Below, piece by piece: positions 1 to 6,941 of a stretch of DNA of 37,535 bases. Position numbers and translations under genes: made by a program. Position 1 is the stretch's first letter. Every line of letters begins with the position of its first letter. The stretch spans positions 1-37,535 of the forward strand of contig NZ_JAQSIO010000016.1 of assembly GCF_028649455.1 (NCBI RefSeq), read 5' to 3'. Below the pieces are notes generated by a model that did no database searches, was not told the origin of the DNA, and saw only the letters and a program-made list of their open reading frames with translations. This stretch comes from Curvibacter microcysteis (GTDB lineage Bacteria > Pseudomonadota > Gammaproteobacteria > Burkholderiales > Burkholderiaceae_C).

Positions 1-21
1 GCGGCGGGGGATTTTGAGTCC
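1..21. repeat. Left attachment-site core (attL side)
   Basis: These 21 bases are identical to the last 21 bases of the window (37515-37535), where they form the anticodon arm and variable-arm start of a tRNA-Leu gene. A direct repeat bounding a prophage, with the integrase gene about 100 bases inside it, is the signature of site-specific integration. The true identity block probably extends left of the window into the displaced 3' end of the host tRNA gene, which cannot be seen here. Confidence 0.9.
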
Positions 22-61
22 TAAGCGAAACTCAATTGAATCAATGACTTAGGCCCAAAAC

Positions 62-113
62 GTTCCGCTTTTGCGCTCAAAACCTCCCGAGTGAGAAATC
101 CGAAAAGCGGAAC
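62..113. promoter_or_regulatory. Candidate integrase arm-type sites, left end
   Basis: AAAAGCGGAAC occurs at 103-113 and its reverse complement at 62-72. The same 11-mer is at 37398-37408 near the other end, with a shorter relative (TGCGGAACG) at 37424-37432. Repeats on both sides of the attachment core, outside coding sequence, are what arm-binding sites of a lambda-type integrase look like. They would bind the integrase N-terminal domain in the intasome. The assignment is inferred from position and repetition. Confidence 0.6.
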
Positions 114-117
114 ACTT

Positions 118-1140
118 TTAGCGGGTCGGTTTGAGCTTGGCTACTGCGCCGTAATGACGCTGAGTCAGGCGCTTGTCGTTGTGCTGTAGCAGGGCGCTGG
201 CCTCATCCAATCCGCCGGCCAGTTGCGCGGCCCGCTTGCGCATGTCGCGCAGCACCAGACGTCTGATCTCACGCATGAATTCATCATCGTTGGCCAGGGC
301 GGCTTTCACATAGGCCTGGTTTCTGGCTTTGTCGTACCAGTAGCGCAGCGTGGTGTGGGTCACTCGTTTGCCGTCCTCTGTGGATAGCAGCATCAGGTGG
401 TTCGTGCGCATGGCTTTGCGCCGGGCCACCAGCTCGGGCAGTACCTGGCTGACATTGATGTCGTAGTCGGCCTCTTTGCCGGTTTTGCTGGCTTCCAGGC
501 GCAGCATGTCGTTGCGTGGCATCAGGACGGTGATGCAGTCGGTGAGGCGCATGCCTGTTGCGGTACTGAGGTCCATGCAGTCGCGCAGCAGCTGGTTGCC
601 CTCGGCGTACAGGGCCTCAAACAGCTGGTCGGTCACTACCATGCGGCGGGGCGTTTCCTTGTTTTTCCACTTGGATCGCTCCATCCCCGCGGCAGGCCAC
701 GGCAGGCGTGTCAGACCTTCGCCGCGGGCCCAGTTCCAGATGATCGACAGCAGTGACATTTCCCGGTTGCCCTGGGTTTTGGCCGACCGGGCTTTCAAAT
801 ACCCCTTGATCGACGGCATGTCCACCTGGTCCCATGTTGAGTCGGCAAAAATCGGGCGGATGGTGCGCAGGTTTTTCGCGTAGCCCTTTTTGGTCTCGAT
901 GCTGGTGTAGGTGGGCAGCACCTCTTTTTCCCAGCGGCTGAAGGCTTCTTCTAGAGTGCCGACGATGCGGGGGGCTTTGTTGTGGATCTCATCCCACTTC
1001 TTGATGGCCTGGTCGAAATCGGTACCCAGCGGAACATCAGGCTCGCCGTCCAGTCGCCGGTCATAGAAGTAGTAAGTCACCACGCGCCCGCTTTTGCGCT
1101 TGCGCGTGTGTGATCTGAGGCGGGGATATTGTCCAGTCAT
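118..1140 (-). CDS. int: Tyrosine recombinase integrase
   Basis: Site-specific recombinase that integrates and excises the prophage at the tRNA-Leu gene. The 340-aa protein has a basic N-terminus suited to arm-site binding, a core-binding SAM-like domain around residues 60-150, and a C-terminal catalytic domain. Catalytic residues visible are Arg198 in TGMRLTD, Lys219 in the beta-hairpin, Arg301 in LRDMR, His320 in LLQHND and the nucleophile Tyr330 in RHYG. The usual box II His is replaced by Arg (R298), a tolerated variation. The start at 1140 is chosen over the longer reading from 1197 because its ATG overlaps the stop of the upstream excisionase-like gene (ATGA), implying translational coupling. 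It is the last gene of the leftward operon and lies next to attL, as expected for int. Confidence 0.95.
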   Translation of the reverse strand: MTGQYPRLRSHTRKRKSGRVVTYYFYDRRLDGEPDVPLGTDFDQAIKKWDEIHNKAPRIVGTLEEAFSRWEKEVLPTYTSIETKKGYAKNLRTIRPIFADSTWDQVDMPSIKGYLKARSAKTQGNREMSLLSIIWNWARGEGLTRLPWPAAGMERSKWKNKETPRRMVVTDQLFEALYAEGNQLLRDCMDLSTATGMRLTDCITVLMPRNDMLRLEASKTGKEADYDINVSQVLPELVARRKAMRTNHLMLLSTEDGKRVTHTTLRYWYDKARNQAYVKAALANDDEFMREIRRLVLRDMRKRAAQLAGGLDEASALLQHNDKRLTQRHYGAVAKLKPTR

Positions 1141-1346
1141 CGCACCAGTGCCAAGTTGGGGCCGCGCGAGGGTGTCACAACGCGGCCTGACAGCCATTCT
1201 CGCGTGTGAAAGCGAGACACGATCAGGCGTCGACCGCGGCGCTTGTACGGAATGCCATCGGCCTTGAGCACGCGCTCCTGATCATCCAGGCAGCGAACGC
1301 CAGTCATCGCGCGGATCTCATCCGATGACAGAAATTCGTTTTCCAT
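1137..1346 (-). CDS. Excisionase-like small DNA-binding protein (DUF4224-like)
   Basis: A 69-aa basic protein directly upstream of int and overlapping it by 4 bases. The start FLSSDEIRAMTGVR followed by a basic stretch (KRRGRRLIVSR) resembles the DUF4224 family of small winged-helix proteins that commonly precede integrase genes in proteobacterial prophages. By position it is the candidate excisionase or recombination directionality factor. The start at 1346 is preferred over 1358 because GGAGAGG sits just before it, and the longer start would fall inside that ribosome binding site. Confidence 0.7.
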   Translation of the reverse strand: MENEFLSSDEIRAMTGVRCLDDQERVLKADGIPYKRRGRRLIVSRFHTREWLSGRVVTPSRGPNLALVR

Positions 1347-1527
1347 GATCCTCTCCATTTTCTTGATGTTGTTCAGTGGTGGCAGCAGCCCCAGCAGCCC
1401 GGCAGACCTCAGCCCGCCAGGCGGCCAGTGCGGTGTCGCGCTCGGCGCGCAGCTCTTTGTTCTTGGCCAGCAGGTCGGTGGCCAGTTTTTCGAGATTGGG
1501 GCGGGCCCAGGTCGTGAGGTCAGCCAT
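1318..1527 (-). CDS. Small hypothetical protein, coiled-coil
   Basis: A 69-aa reading frame starting at an ATG preceded by GGGAGG and overlapping the end of the upstream gene by 8 bases. Residues about 10-40 (LEKLATDLLAKNKELRAERD) form a short amphipathic coiled coil, followed by an Ala-rich segment and a polar tail. It overlaps the excisionase-like gene by 29 bases, which is more than usual, so the C-terminal part may be incidental. No family is recognised. Its place in the chain of overlapping genes and the good ribosome binding site are the main support. Confidence 0.5.
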   Translation of the reverse strand: MADLTTWARPNLEKLATDLLAKNKELRAERDTALAAWRAEVCRAAGAAATTEQHQENGEDHGKRISVIG

Positions 1528-1927
1528 CAGCGCCTCCCTTTGCTGCGCGGGCAGCGTCAATTGCGGCGTCGTAATCGTCGGCGTTTTGCTCGATGGGCGT
1601 GAATGAGACGGGCAATCGGTGCGCCAGTCGCGTGATGCCGTTGGCGCTGATCAGCGTCCAAGCAGATCGCCCCCTCAGCCACCGATAGCGCTCCGCATCC
1701 TCCTCGGCTTTCAGCAGCGCCTCCTTGAGTAGCTTGATTTCGGCGTCACGGGTTGCAACTTCTTCGAGGACCACTTGCAGTACGCCCCGCAGGGATTCCC
1801 GGTCGTCATGCGCGGCGCGGGAGGCTGCGACAAAGCTGCGAATGGCCTCGTCGCTGACCTTGCGGCCATCGAGGAGCGCGCCGGCTGTTTTGTGGTCGAA
1901 CTCTTGGCGGGGGACTTGATCACGCAT
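1520..1927 (-). CDS. Hypothetical phage protein with AERYRWLR motif
   Basis: A 135-aa charged protein. A coiled-coil stretch (about residues 45-85, LEEVATRDAEIKLLKEALLK) leads into DAERYRWLRG, and the C-terminus contains DDYDAAIDAARA. This layout is common in small proteins of phage early operons, but no function has been assigned to it. The start at 1927 is chosen because GGGGG lies about 7 bases upstream and the ATG is 1-2 bases from the preceding stop; an ATG at 1939 is possible but has a poor ribosome binding site. Confidence 0.65.
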   Translation of the reverse strand: MRDQVPRQEFDHKTAGALLDGRKVSDEAIRSFVAASRAAHDDRESLRGVLQVVLEEVATRDAEIKLLKEALLKAEEDAERYRWLRGRSAWTLISANGITRLAHRLPVSFTPIEQNADDYDAAIDAARAAKGGADG

Positions 1928-1928
1928 A

Positions 1929-2180
1929 TCAACCCCCATCCCGAATCATCAGATGGTTGTATGCCTCACGCACCAGCCGGACGCCCCGTTTTGTCGGTTT
2001 GCAGGTTTTCCCGATCAGCTTGAGGTCCTGCATGATCGTGGTGATGGTGTGTCCACAGTGGTATCCGACCAGCGCCTTGAGTACGCTGACGTTCAGCAGT
2101 TTGCGGTGGTCGGCACTGCCGAAATTGGTGCCCCGGAAGGCTTGCTCAATTTCAGCGTCGGAGACGATTGGTTCTTCCAT
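1929..2180 (-). CDS. Hypothetical protein
   Basis: An 83-aa protein beginning MEEPIVSDAEIEQAFRG. Its ATG overlaps the stop of the upstream 451-aa gene (ATGA at 2177-2182). A central VLKALVGYHCGHTITTIMQDLKLI segment followed by basic residues (KPTKRGVRLVREAYNHL) suggests a small helical, possibly DNA-binding fold, but no family is recognised. It belongs to the leftward early operon. Confidence 0.65.
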   Translation of the reverse strand: MEEPIVSDAEIEQAFRGTNFGSADHRKLLNVSVLKALVGYHCGHTITTIMQDLKLIGKTCKPTKRGVRLVREAYNHLMIRDGG

Positions 2181-3535
2181 CACGCACCGCCTTTCTGTGC
2201 CTTGAGCGATTGGCCTGCCTCGCAGATGCAGTAGCCTCGCCACTCGCCGATCTGGTCGGTCACGTCGCCGGTGCCATCGCAAGAGGTGCAGCGCTCGGGC
2301 ACCGTGGCCGGATCCACCGGACGCTTTCCCTCCCCGCGCAGTTGCTCATAGATTGCGATGAGCCCACCCAGCGATGCCAGGTAAGCATCTGGCCAAGGGG
2401 CGCCTGAGTACATGCAGGTCAGGTCGCGCACCTCGTCAGGTGTGAGTGTCGCGTAGGCCTCGGGCTGCGGGGCTACGAGCTTGGCGCGCTTCTCACCTTC
2501 GTCTACCCACCCCAACACATCGTCCAGAACAACGAATGTGTGAGTTTGCCCTGTGCCCTCCATCTTGTGCCGGTGCTTTGCGAGCCCTCCGATAACCCCG
2601 CGCAACCACGACCATGAGCCCACTTGAACGGCTGGCCGTGTCGCCTGTTCGGGCTGCGGGGCAATCCCAGCTCCCATGTACCAGTGCATCATGGAGATGA
2701 TGGCTACATCGCGTGGGTCGCCTTTTTCGACATGCTCGCGCAGCATCTTGGAAAGCAACTCGGGTGGGCAGGTTTCCCAGCCACTGCGACCCTTGGCCCG
2801 AGACCCAGCCATCTTGACCTTGAGGTCGGCAGCAAAGCCGTCAATGGCGATGTCGTCTGGGTGGGGCAACGCGGCCCGGCGACGATCCGCGACCCGGTGG
2901 TAAACCTCAAGATCACGCGCTACGGCGGCTTGCGCTTCTCTGACGTGCTCCGGCACGGCTGGCCGTGTCAGCGGCTCGGGCTGCAATCGTTTGATGCCGC
3001 ACCTCCAGTCCTCCACCTCAAGGCCCAGTCGCCCCAGTGCTTCCTCTACCTCGGCAACTGACTTGGCAAAGACTTCGCAGCCCTCCCCGTCATATCCTGG
3101 CACCACATCCAGCATGACGTTGGTGACGGACAGCTTAGTCAGCGCCTCCACCTGGGCGCGCAGCCGCTCCAGTTCAGCCGTGGTGTCGGGCTGCCACCAG
3201 CCGACGAGGCCGTCGGTCGTGATGAAACCACGCTGCGGCCTGGCGCCTTCGGCCTGGCGCTCAATCGCGAAGCCTGAGACCTGGAAGCCCTGGTCCAGCA
3301 GCTCATCGAGCTTGCGCTTTGGCGTGCCGATGAACGCTGGCAGGATGGCGCTGGGCTGCGGGCCGGTAGGCGCCTCGGATTGGGCCACCTGGGCGCGCAA
3401 CTGCTCGTTCTCAGCCTGCAAGCGGCGGAGTTCGCGGCCTGCTGCCTCCATGTCGCTAAATGGCATTTTGTACCAATCTCCTCCGCAAAGACGATCGGCG
3501 AGGCGCAGGGCCTCAGGTTGGTGTTCTTTGGTCAT
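2180..3535 (-). CDS. Large mosaic phage early protein with C-terminal zinc finger
   Basis: A 451-aa soluble protein that looks assembled from interchangeable phage segments. The N-terminus (EALRLADRLCGGDWYKMP, then a coiled coil AAGRELRRLQAENEQLRAQV) is typical of Ea22-like early proteins. A middle part contains PPELLSKMLREHVEKGDPRD followed by VAIISMMHWYMGAGI, resembling a module seen in other phage early proteins. A repeated PQPE/TRPAV linker joins modules. The C-terminus has a probable zinc site (CTSCDGTGD then CICEAG). No catalytic motif is seen. It overlaps its neighbours at both ends by ATGA, so it is an integral member of the operon. Its biochemical role is unknown. Confidence 0.75.
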   Translation of the reverse strand: MTKEHQPEALRLADRLCGGDWYKMPFSDMEAAGRELRRLQAENEQLRAQVAQSEAPTGPQPSAILPAFIGTPKRKLDELLDQGFQVSGFAIERQAEGARPQRGFITTDGLVGWWQPDTTAELERLRAQVEALTKLSVTNVMLDVVPGYDGEGCEVFAKSVAEVEEALGRLGLEVEDWRCGIKRLQPEPLTRPAVPEHVREAQAAVARDLEVYHRVADRRRAALPHPDDIAIDGFAADLKVKMAGSRAKGRSGWETCPPELLSKMLREHVEKGDPRDVAIISMMHWYMGAGIAPQPEQATRPAVQVGSWSWLRGVIGGLAKHRHKMEGTGQTHTFVVLDDVLGWVDEGEKRAKLVAPQPEAYATLTPDEVRDLTCMYSGAPWPDAYLASLGGLIAIYEQLRGEGKRPVDPATVPERCTSCDGTGDVTDQIGEWRGYCICEAGQSLKAQKGGA

Positions 3536-3690
3536 GCCGCCTCCTTGATGCGCCGCAGGATCTCAGCCCCGGCGCGGATTTTTTCCAGTGTGAACATGGC
3601 CCTGATCTCTCGGTGGCTGTAGCCCAGGTCGAGCGGGGTGCCGAGGATCAGGCCGAAATGGGTGGCTTGGGTTTTGGGGTCGCGGGTCAT
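3532..3690 (-). CDS. Small hypothetical protein
   Basis: A 52-aa protein (MTRDPKTQATHFGLILGTPL at the start). The ATG at 3690 overlaps the stop of the small membrane-protein gene upstream (ATGA), and its own stop overlaps the next start in the same way. A longer reading from 3846 is rejected because it runs through that upstream gene in another frame. No family is recognised; the C-terminal half is basic and helical. Confidence 0.6.
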   Translation of the reverse strand: MTRDPKTQATHFGLILGTPLDLGYSHREIRAMFTLEKIRAGAEILRRIKEAA

Positions 3691-3833
3691 GCGAACGGCC
3701 CCCACATTTCCAGCGCCATGAACACCAGTGCGAGTCCCGTGTAGATCCAGAGCCAGATGGCCAGCGTGCGCTGGGTGCAGAGCTGCGCCCAGCAGATCAG
3801 TGCGGCGAGGGCGAAGAGGGTGGAGGTGGTCAT
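3687..3833 (-). CDS. Small membrane protein (48 aa)
   Basis: A short reading frame fitted exactly between its neighbours, with ATGA overlaps at both ends (3687-3690 and 3830-3833). The product, MTTSTLFALAALICWAQLCT at its start, has two hydrophobic stretches (about residues 5-17 and 24-41), so it should be an inner-membrane peptide with two short or one-and-a-half helices. Perfect coupling on both sides argues it is real despite its size. Function is unknown; small membrane peptides in phage early operons sometimes act on host membrane processes, but nothing here shows that. Confidence 0.65.
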   Translation of the reverse strand: MTTSTLFALAALICWAQLCTQRTLAIWLWIYTGLALVFMALEMWGPFA

Positions 3834-4336
3834 GCTGCCCTCCCACTCACCATCTCGCGCAGCATCTGCGTCCCCAAGTCATATCCCGCATCCAACAGGG
3901 CCTGCAGCTGCACGGCGCCGGTGGCCAGCTGCAGGGGGCCCATGGTGTCCATGACGCGCTGCAGGGCCAGCATGCCCACCTGCAGGCTCGGGCGCAGCTC
4001 CTCCAGCCGCCAGTTAGCGATCTGGATGTCGCCCAGGCTTTCAGCCATGCCCATCATGATGTTCACGTCCGCGTACTCTGGATCGCCCCAGCCTTGATTG
4101 ATGCAGTAGCAGGTCATGAACAGCAGTTGGCCCAGCTCGCCCAGCAGCTTGGCGGGGTCTGCGCCCAGCCAGGTGGCCAGGCCTGCATTGACGCGCAGGG
4201 CGGCGATGTTCTTGGCAATTTCAGACTGCAGGGCGGCGATGCCCACTGGGCTGCCCAGGGCCTCGCATTTGCGGGCTGTGGGTTTGGTGTGATGGCGCTG
4301 CTGGCGGGCAGCGGCGCGGCGGTCGGCGCGGTTCAT
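3830..4336 (-). CDS. Hypothetical protein
   Basis: A 168-aa protein with a basic N-terminus (MNRADRRAAARQQRHHTKP) followed by a mostly helical body and no membrane segment. The N-terminal NRADRRAAARQ pattern is common in phage proteins of unknown function. Start and stop are both coupled to neighbours by ATGA overlaps. No enzymatic motif can be identified. Confidence 0.7.
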   Translation of the reverse strand: MNRADRRAAARQQRHHTKPTARKCEALGSPVGIAALQSEIAKNIAALRVNAGLATWLGADPAKLLGELGQLLFMTCYCINQGWGDPEYADVNIMMGMAESLGDIQIANWRLEELRPSLQVGMLALQRVMDTMGPLQLATGAVQLQALLDAGYDLGTQMLREMVSGRAA

Positions 4337-4833
4337 GCTGCGGCTCCGGTGGTCTGCTCGATCAGCTCCACCCGCCCGTCGCGGTAATGCAGGCGCTGGC
4401 CCATGCGGCTGGGCAGCGCAAACGCATCCATGGCGCCGGGGCGGCCTTGGTAGGGGCGCAGTTCCTGGCCTTGGTACACGGTCGGGAGGTAGTGCTTGAC
4501 CTGTACCTCAGCGGCTTTTTCTTTGGAGCTCACCCCCGGCGACTTGATGACACGCGCCCCCGATGTTTGGATGACTTCAGTGCCAGCGCTGGTGATGCTG
4601 TAAACCGGTTGGCGCGGGCCTTCGCGTCGGCAAACACACACATAGCCCCGCTTGGCCATACCGCGCAGGCGGCCCGACAGGTCGATCTGGTCATCCTCCT
4701 TGGGGAGCGCTTTAGCCAGGGATTTGAGGTTGACTTCGCCCAGGTTTTGGATTGTCTTGAGCAGGCCAATGTTCTTGGGCGCCCAGGGGCGGCCGGTGCA
4801 GATCACGGTCATGGATTCTTGGACGTTACGCAT
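4333..4833 (-). CDS. Putative winged-helix protein
   Basis: A 166-aa protein. Residues about 18-80 (APKNIGLLKTIQNLGEVNLK, then LRGMAKRGYVCVCRREGPRQ, then PVYSITSAGTEVI) read as a MarR/ArsR-like winged helix: three helices, a basic wing, and the common YSITSAG strand-helix ending. The C-terminal half is polar and unrecognised. It may regulate phage or host genes, or load a replication partner. The start at 4833 follows GAGGACC at good spacing; the longer reading from 4938 overlaps the upstream gene needlessly. Confidence 0.6.
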   Translation of the reverse strand: MRNVQESMTVICTGRPWAPKNIGLLKTIQNLGEVNLKSLAKALPKEDDQIDLSGRLRGMAKRGYVCVCRREGPRQPVYSITSAGTEVIQTSGARVIKSPGVSSKEKAAEVQVKHYLPTVYQGQELRPYQGRPGAMDAFALPSRMGQRLHYRDGRVELIEQTTGAAA

Positions 4834-5179
4834 GCTGGTCCTCACGGGTTTTAGTGATGTGGTCGGCTGGGTGCCGGGGTTCGATGGCCAGGGACTCAAC
4901 CCGGGCATGGATTTCAGGGGAGCGCGCCAGGCGGTCAAAGTGCGTGCGCGGGCAGGTAAGCTGCACCCGCACCGGCGTACCTGGTTGCAGTTCGCTTTGG
5001 TGCTGTGCCCACCACGTCTGTGCAGCAGGGCCAGCCCAATGAGCCAGCCAAGCCTCAGTGCGGCCTGGGCCCAGCCGGTCCAGCAGGCGCAGGGTCAGCT
5101 GGAAAGTGCCGTCGCGGGCAGTGCTGGCCTCCGGCCGAGCGCGCGGCATGAACATCAGTGCAGTGACAGTGGTGGGCAT
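4826..5179 (-). CDS. Hypothetical protein, possible OB-fold DNA-binding protein
   Basis: A 117-aa protein whose start at 5179 follows a GGAGG ribosome binding site. The strand pattern (VTALMFMPRARPEA, GTFQLTLRLLDR, then PGTPVRVQLTCPRTH) and the helical insert resemble a small OB-fold, as in single-strand DNA-binding proteins of phage early operons. This is a weak structural inference from pattern alone. It overlaps the winged-helix gene by 8 bases. Confidence 0.55.
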   Translation of the reverse strand: MPTTVTALMFMPRARPEASTARDGTFQLTLRLLDRLGPGRTEAWLAHWAGPAAQTWWAQHQSELQPGTPVRVQLTCPRTHFDRLARSPEIHARVESLAIEPRHPADHITKTREDQHA

Positions 5180-5193
5180 GTAGGCCTCCGGGG

Positions 5194-5316
5194 TCAGAAC
5201 AAGCGGATGAACATCACGCAAAGGCCGACGATGACGAAAACGGCGCAGAGCAGTGGGACCAGCAGCGCCGCGGAGGCGAGGGCGTCGGCGATCCAGTCGC
5301 GGGCGCGGGTTTTCAT
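5194..5316 (-). CDS. Small membrane protein (40 aa)
   Basis: A 40-aa frame starting MKTRARDWIADALASAALLV and continuing with a long hydrophobic run to the end. One transmembrane helix (about residues 13-37) follows a basic N-terminus, so the N-terminus is probably cytoplasmic. Its ATG overlaps the stop of the upstream gene (ATGA at 5313-5316). It fills what would otherwise be a gap in the operon. Function is unknown. Confidence 0.6.
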   Translation of the reverse strand: MKTRARDWIADALASAALLVPLLCAVFVIVGLCVMFIRLF

Positions 5317-5660
5317 CGTGCTACCTCGGCCAGCATCAGGCGGTCGCCACCCTTGCGCGGCTGGCCATCGCCATCGCCTCGGCGAACGCAGCGCAGCGTT
5401 TCATCGGGGCCGGACCACACTGCGCGGGTGCCCGGGCCAGCGGTGCGGATGCACAGCATGTCGCCCGTGCGTTGCACACGCTGTTCAAACAGCACGTCTG
5501 CGGCGATCTGGTTGTGGTCCAGGGCCACGGCTTGGACCTGCGCGGCCACGGCTTGGGCGGCCTGGTGTTCGGTGGGTTGGCCATCAAGGGCGGCATTCAG
5601 GGCCAGCCAGGCGAGCGCGCCGACAAACGTGGCCAGGAGGATTCGGGGGCGGATCAGCAT
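5313..5660 (-). CDS. Hypothetical exported or membrane-anchored protein
   Basis: A 115-aa protein with an N-terminal hydrophobic segment (RILLATFVGALAWLALNAAL, residues 6-25) that could be a signal peptide or anchor. The rest is predicted periplasmic and has a Cys pair (C69 and C91) that could form a disulfide. It overlaps the 40-aa membrane gene downstream by ATGA and the upstream gene by 7 bases. No family is recognised. Confidence 0.65.
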   Translation of the reverse strand: MLIRPRILLATFVGALAWLALNAALDGQPTEHQAAQAVAAQVQAVALDHNQIAADVLFEQRVQRTGDMLCIRTAGPGTRAVWSGPDETLRCVRRGDGDGQPRKGGDRLMLAEVAR

Positions 5661-6181
5661 GCGGCACTCCCATAGGTGCGCGGCACAATGGCCTTACCAA
5701 AAAGGAGAGGCGCATGCAAACCAACGGATTGATTCATACCATCAACCGCAGCCGAGGTATGTTTCTGGTGGACTACAGCCTGGCTGGCTTTGGGTTCACT
5801 GCCTACGAGCTGCTCGCGGAGGTTGAACTCACGGTCGGCGCCGAGGTCGTTGGCGATCCCACTCAAGCAGGGCCGCAACAGCTCTTTGGCATGGGCAAAG
5901 GTAATGTTTACGATGTTTGCGCCCAGCAGGTGGCATGCAGTCTGAATGCTGGCCTCCGGGCTATAGGGTTCGCGTAACTTGTTGAACAGGTAATCGTTTT
6001 CCGGCAGCTGTGCAATCAGGCGCAGTGCGTCAGCCTGCCCGCGCCAGTACAGGAAGGTGGCCTCACGGTTGTCTTCAACTGCATACACCATGCACTTGAT
6101 GGCGCGGGCCAGCAATCCTTCAATGGCCGCCTGGATTTGATGCAGATGGCCAAAGGTGGCCTGTTCTTGATGGGTGCTCAT
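5654..6181 (-). CDS. Hypothetical protein
   Basis: A 175-aa soluble, largely helical protein beginning MSTHQEQATFGHLHQIQAAI. The C-terminal 40 residues look low in structure. The local GC is lower than in neighbouring structural genes, which hints at a separate origin. The start overlaps the upstream stop (ATGA at 6178-6181). No motif points to a function. Confidence 0.65.
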   Translation of the reverse strand: MSTHQEQATFGHLHQIQAAIEGLLARAIKCMVYAVEDNREATFLYWRGQADALRLIAQLPENDYLFNKLREPYSPEASIQTACHLLGANIVNITFAHAKELLRPCLSGIANDLGADREFNLREQLVGSEPKASQAVVHQKHTSAAVDGMNQSVGLHAPLLFGKAIVPRTYGSAAC

Positions 6182-6585
6182 GCTGCACCCCCTTCCACGC
6201 GAATCGACTCTTTCGACTCGAGTGCATCAACCATGTCCAGTGCGATCTCTGCGAACTGCCGAGCTTGGTCCCTGCCGCCAATGTCCCCATGGGTGCTGGA
6301 AATCATGGCTGCAACAAGCCCAGTGGCCATTTCCAATCGCTTGGAATCGGTTTTCGACTCGTCGGCGATGGCATTCTTCAGCAGCCAAAGCAGATAGATG
6401 ATGACTTCGACGTAGTGTTTTTTGGTGAGGCCTGAGAGGCTCGAAAGCTTGGTGTCGGGCGATGTGTAGTTAAACAGTTCCAGTGCAGAACTGATATGCG
6501 CTCGCAGCAAAGCCTGTCCAAAGGCATGGGGCAGCGCATTTGCCGTGAGTGCGCTATCAAGGGTTTGCTCCAAATAAACCTTCAT
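6178..6585 (-). CDS. Hypothetical protein
   Basis: A 135-aa helical protein with a hydrophobic stretch (VEVIIYLLWLLKNAI, about residues 59-73) too short to be a confident membrane helix. It ends RVEGGAA, exactly as the gene upstream does, and the DNA around the two stop/start junctions (6178 and 6582) is nearly the same. That suggests exchange of gene cassettes at conserved junctions. No family is recognised. Confidence 0.65.
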   Translation of the reverse strand: MKVYLEQTLDSALTANALPHAFGQALLRAHISSALELFNYTSPDTKLSSLSGLTKKHYVEVIIYLLWLLKNAIADESKTDSKRLEMATGLVAAMISSTHGDIGGRDQARQFAEIALDMVDALESKESIRVEGGAA

Positions 6586-6803
6586 GCGGCACCCCCTTCC
6601 ACGCGCTCGACGCGCAACACCGGCAAGCCGGTGACGTGGTGGGCGGCGGCCTGGGCGCGGTCGCTGCAGCGGGCCTTGACGCGGATGGTCGGCAGGGTGC
6701 CGGCGTCAGCCTTGGTTTCAACCTGGTTGAGGTCCAGGCCCTTGGGGATCAGCACTGCGCGGTAGCTGCGCAGAGGGCGGATCTCGGTGGTGGTGGGGGA
6801 CAT
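6582..6803 (-). CDS. First gene of the leftward operon, hypothetical
   Basis: A 73-aa basic protein (MSPTTTEIRPLRSYRAVLIP at the start) with an AGGAG ribosome binding site. It is the first gene downstream of the PL-like promoter and its three operators, the position of N or similar early regulators in lambdoid phages. It does not have the short arginine-rich N peptide pattern that would support antitermination. Function is unknown. Confidence 0.65.
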   Translation of the reverse strand: MSPTTTEIRPLRSYRAVLIPKGLDLNQVETKADAGTLPTIRVKARCSDRAQAAAHHVTGLPVLRVERVEGGAA

Positions 6804-6841
6804 TTTTCACTCCTGGCCCTGATGGGTAGGGCGCGGAGTGA

Positions 6842-6905
6842 AGTCTAATTTTAATAGACGATAGCAGTCAAGCGTTAATAGACAAAAAGTCTACTAGAAG
6901 TAGAA
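6842..6905 (-). promoter_or_regulatory. PL-like promoter with three 17-bp repressor operators (OL)
   Basis: Three 17-bp partly palindromic sites fit GTCTA-N7-TAGAC: 6843-6859 (both halves perfect), 6867-6883 (left half GTCAA) and 6889-6905 (right half TAGAA). Start-to-start spacing is 24 and 22 bases. A leftward promoter overlaps them: -35 TTGACT (6871-6866) and -10 TAGACT (6847-6842), spacing 18. The same site family flanks the repressor start at 8302-8365, so the repressor should silence the whole leftward operon from here. Confidence 0.8.
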
Positions 6906-6906
6906 T
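6879..6906 (+). promoter_or_regulatory. Rightward promoter inside the OL cluster
   Basis: TAGACA (6879-6884) and TAGAAT (6901-6906), 16 bases apart, match the -35 and -10 consensus at five of six positions each. Both hexamers overlap operators, so this promoter would also be repressor-controlled. It points to the 92-aa membrane-protein gene starting at 6942. Confidence 0.5.
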
Positions 6907-6941
6907 CCACTTGATGCTATCCCGGCGAACTAGGAGTGACG

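Noticed and set aside
5654-5977. Plus-strand frame beginning with an AAGGAG and ATG near 5714
   Set aside because: Good start signal, but it is antisense to a gene coupled on both sides in the leftward operon, and the product lacks conserved-looking features.
6806-6842. 8-bp inverted repeat (TTCACTCC/GGAGTGAA) that could hide the ribosome binding site of the first leftward gene
   Set aside because: The upstream arm overlaps the PL -10 and expected transcription start, so most of it would not be in the mRNA.
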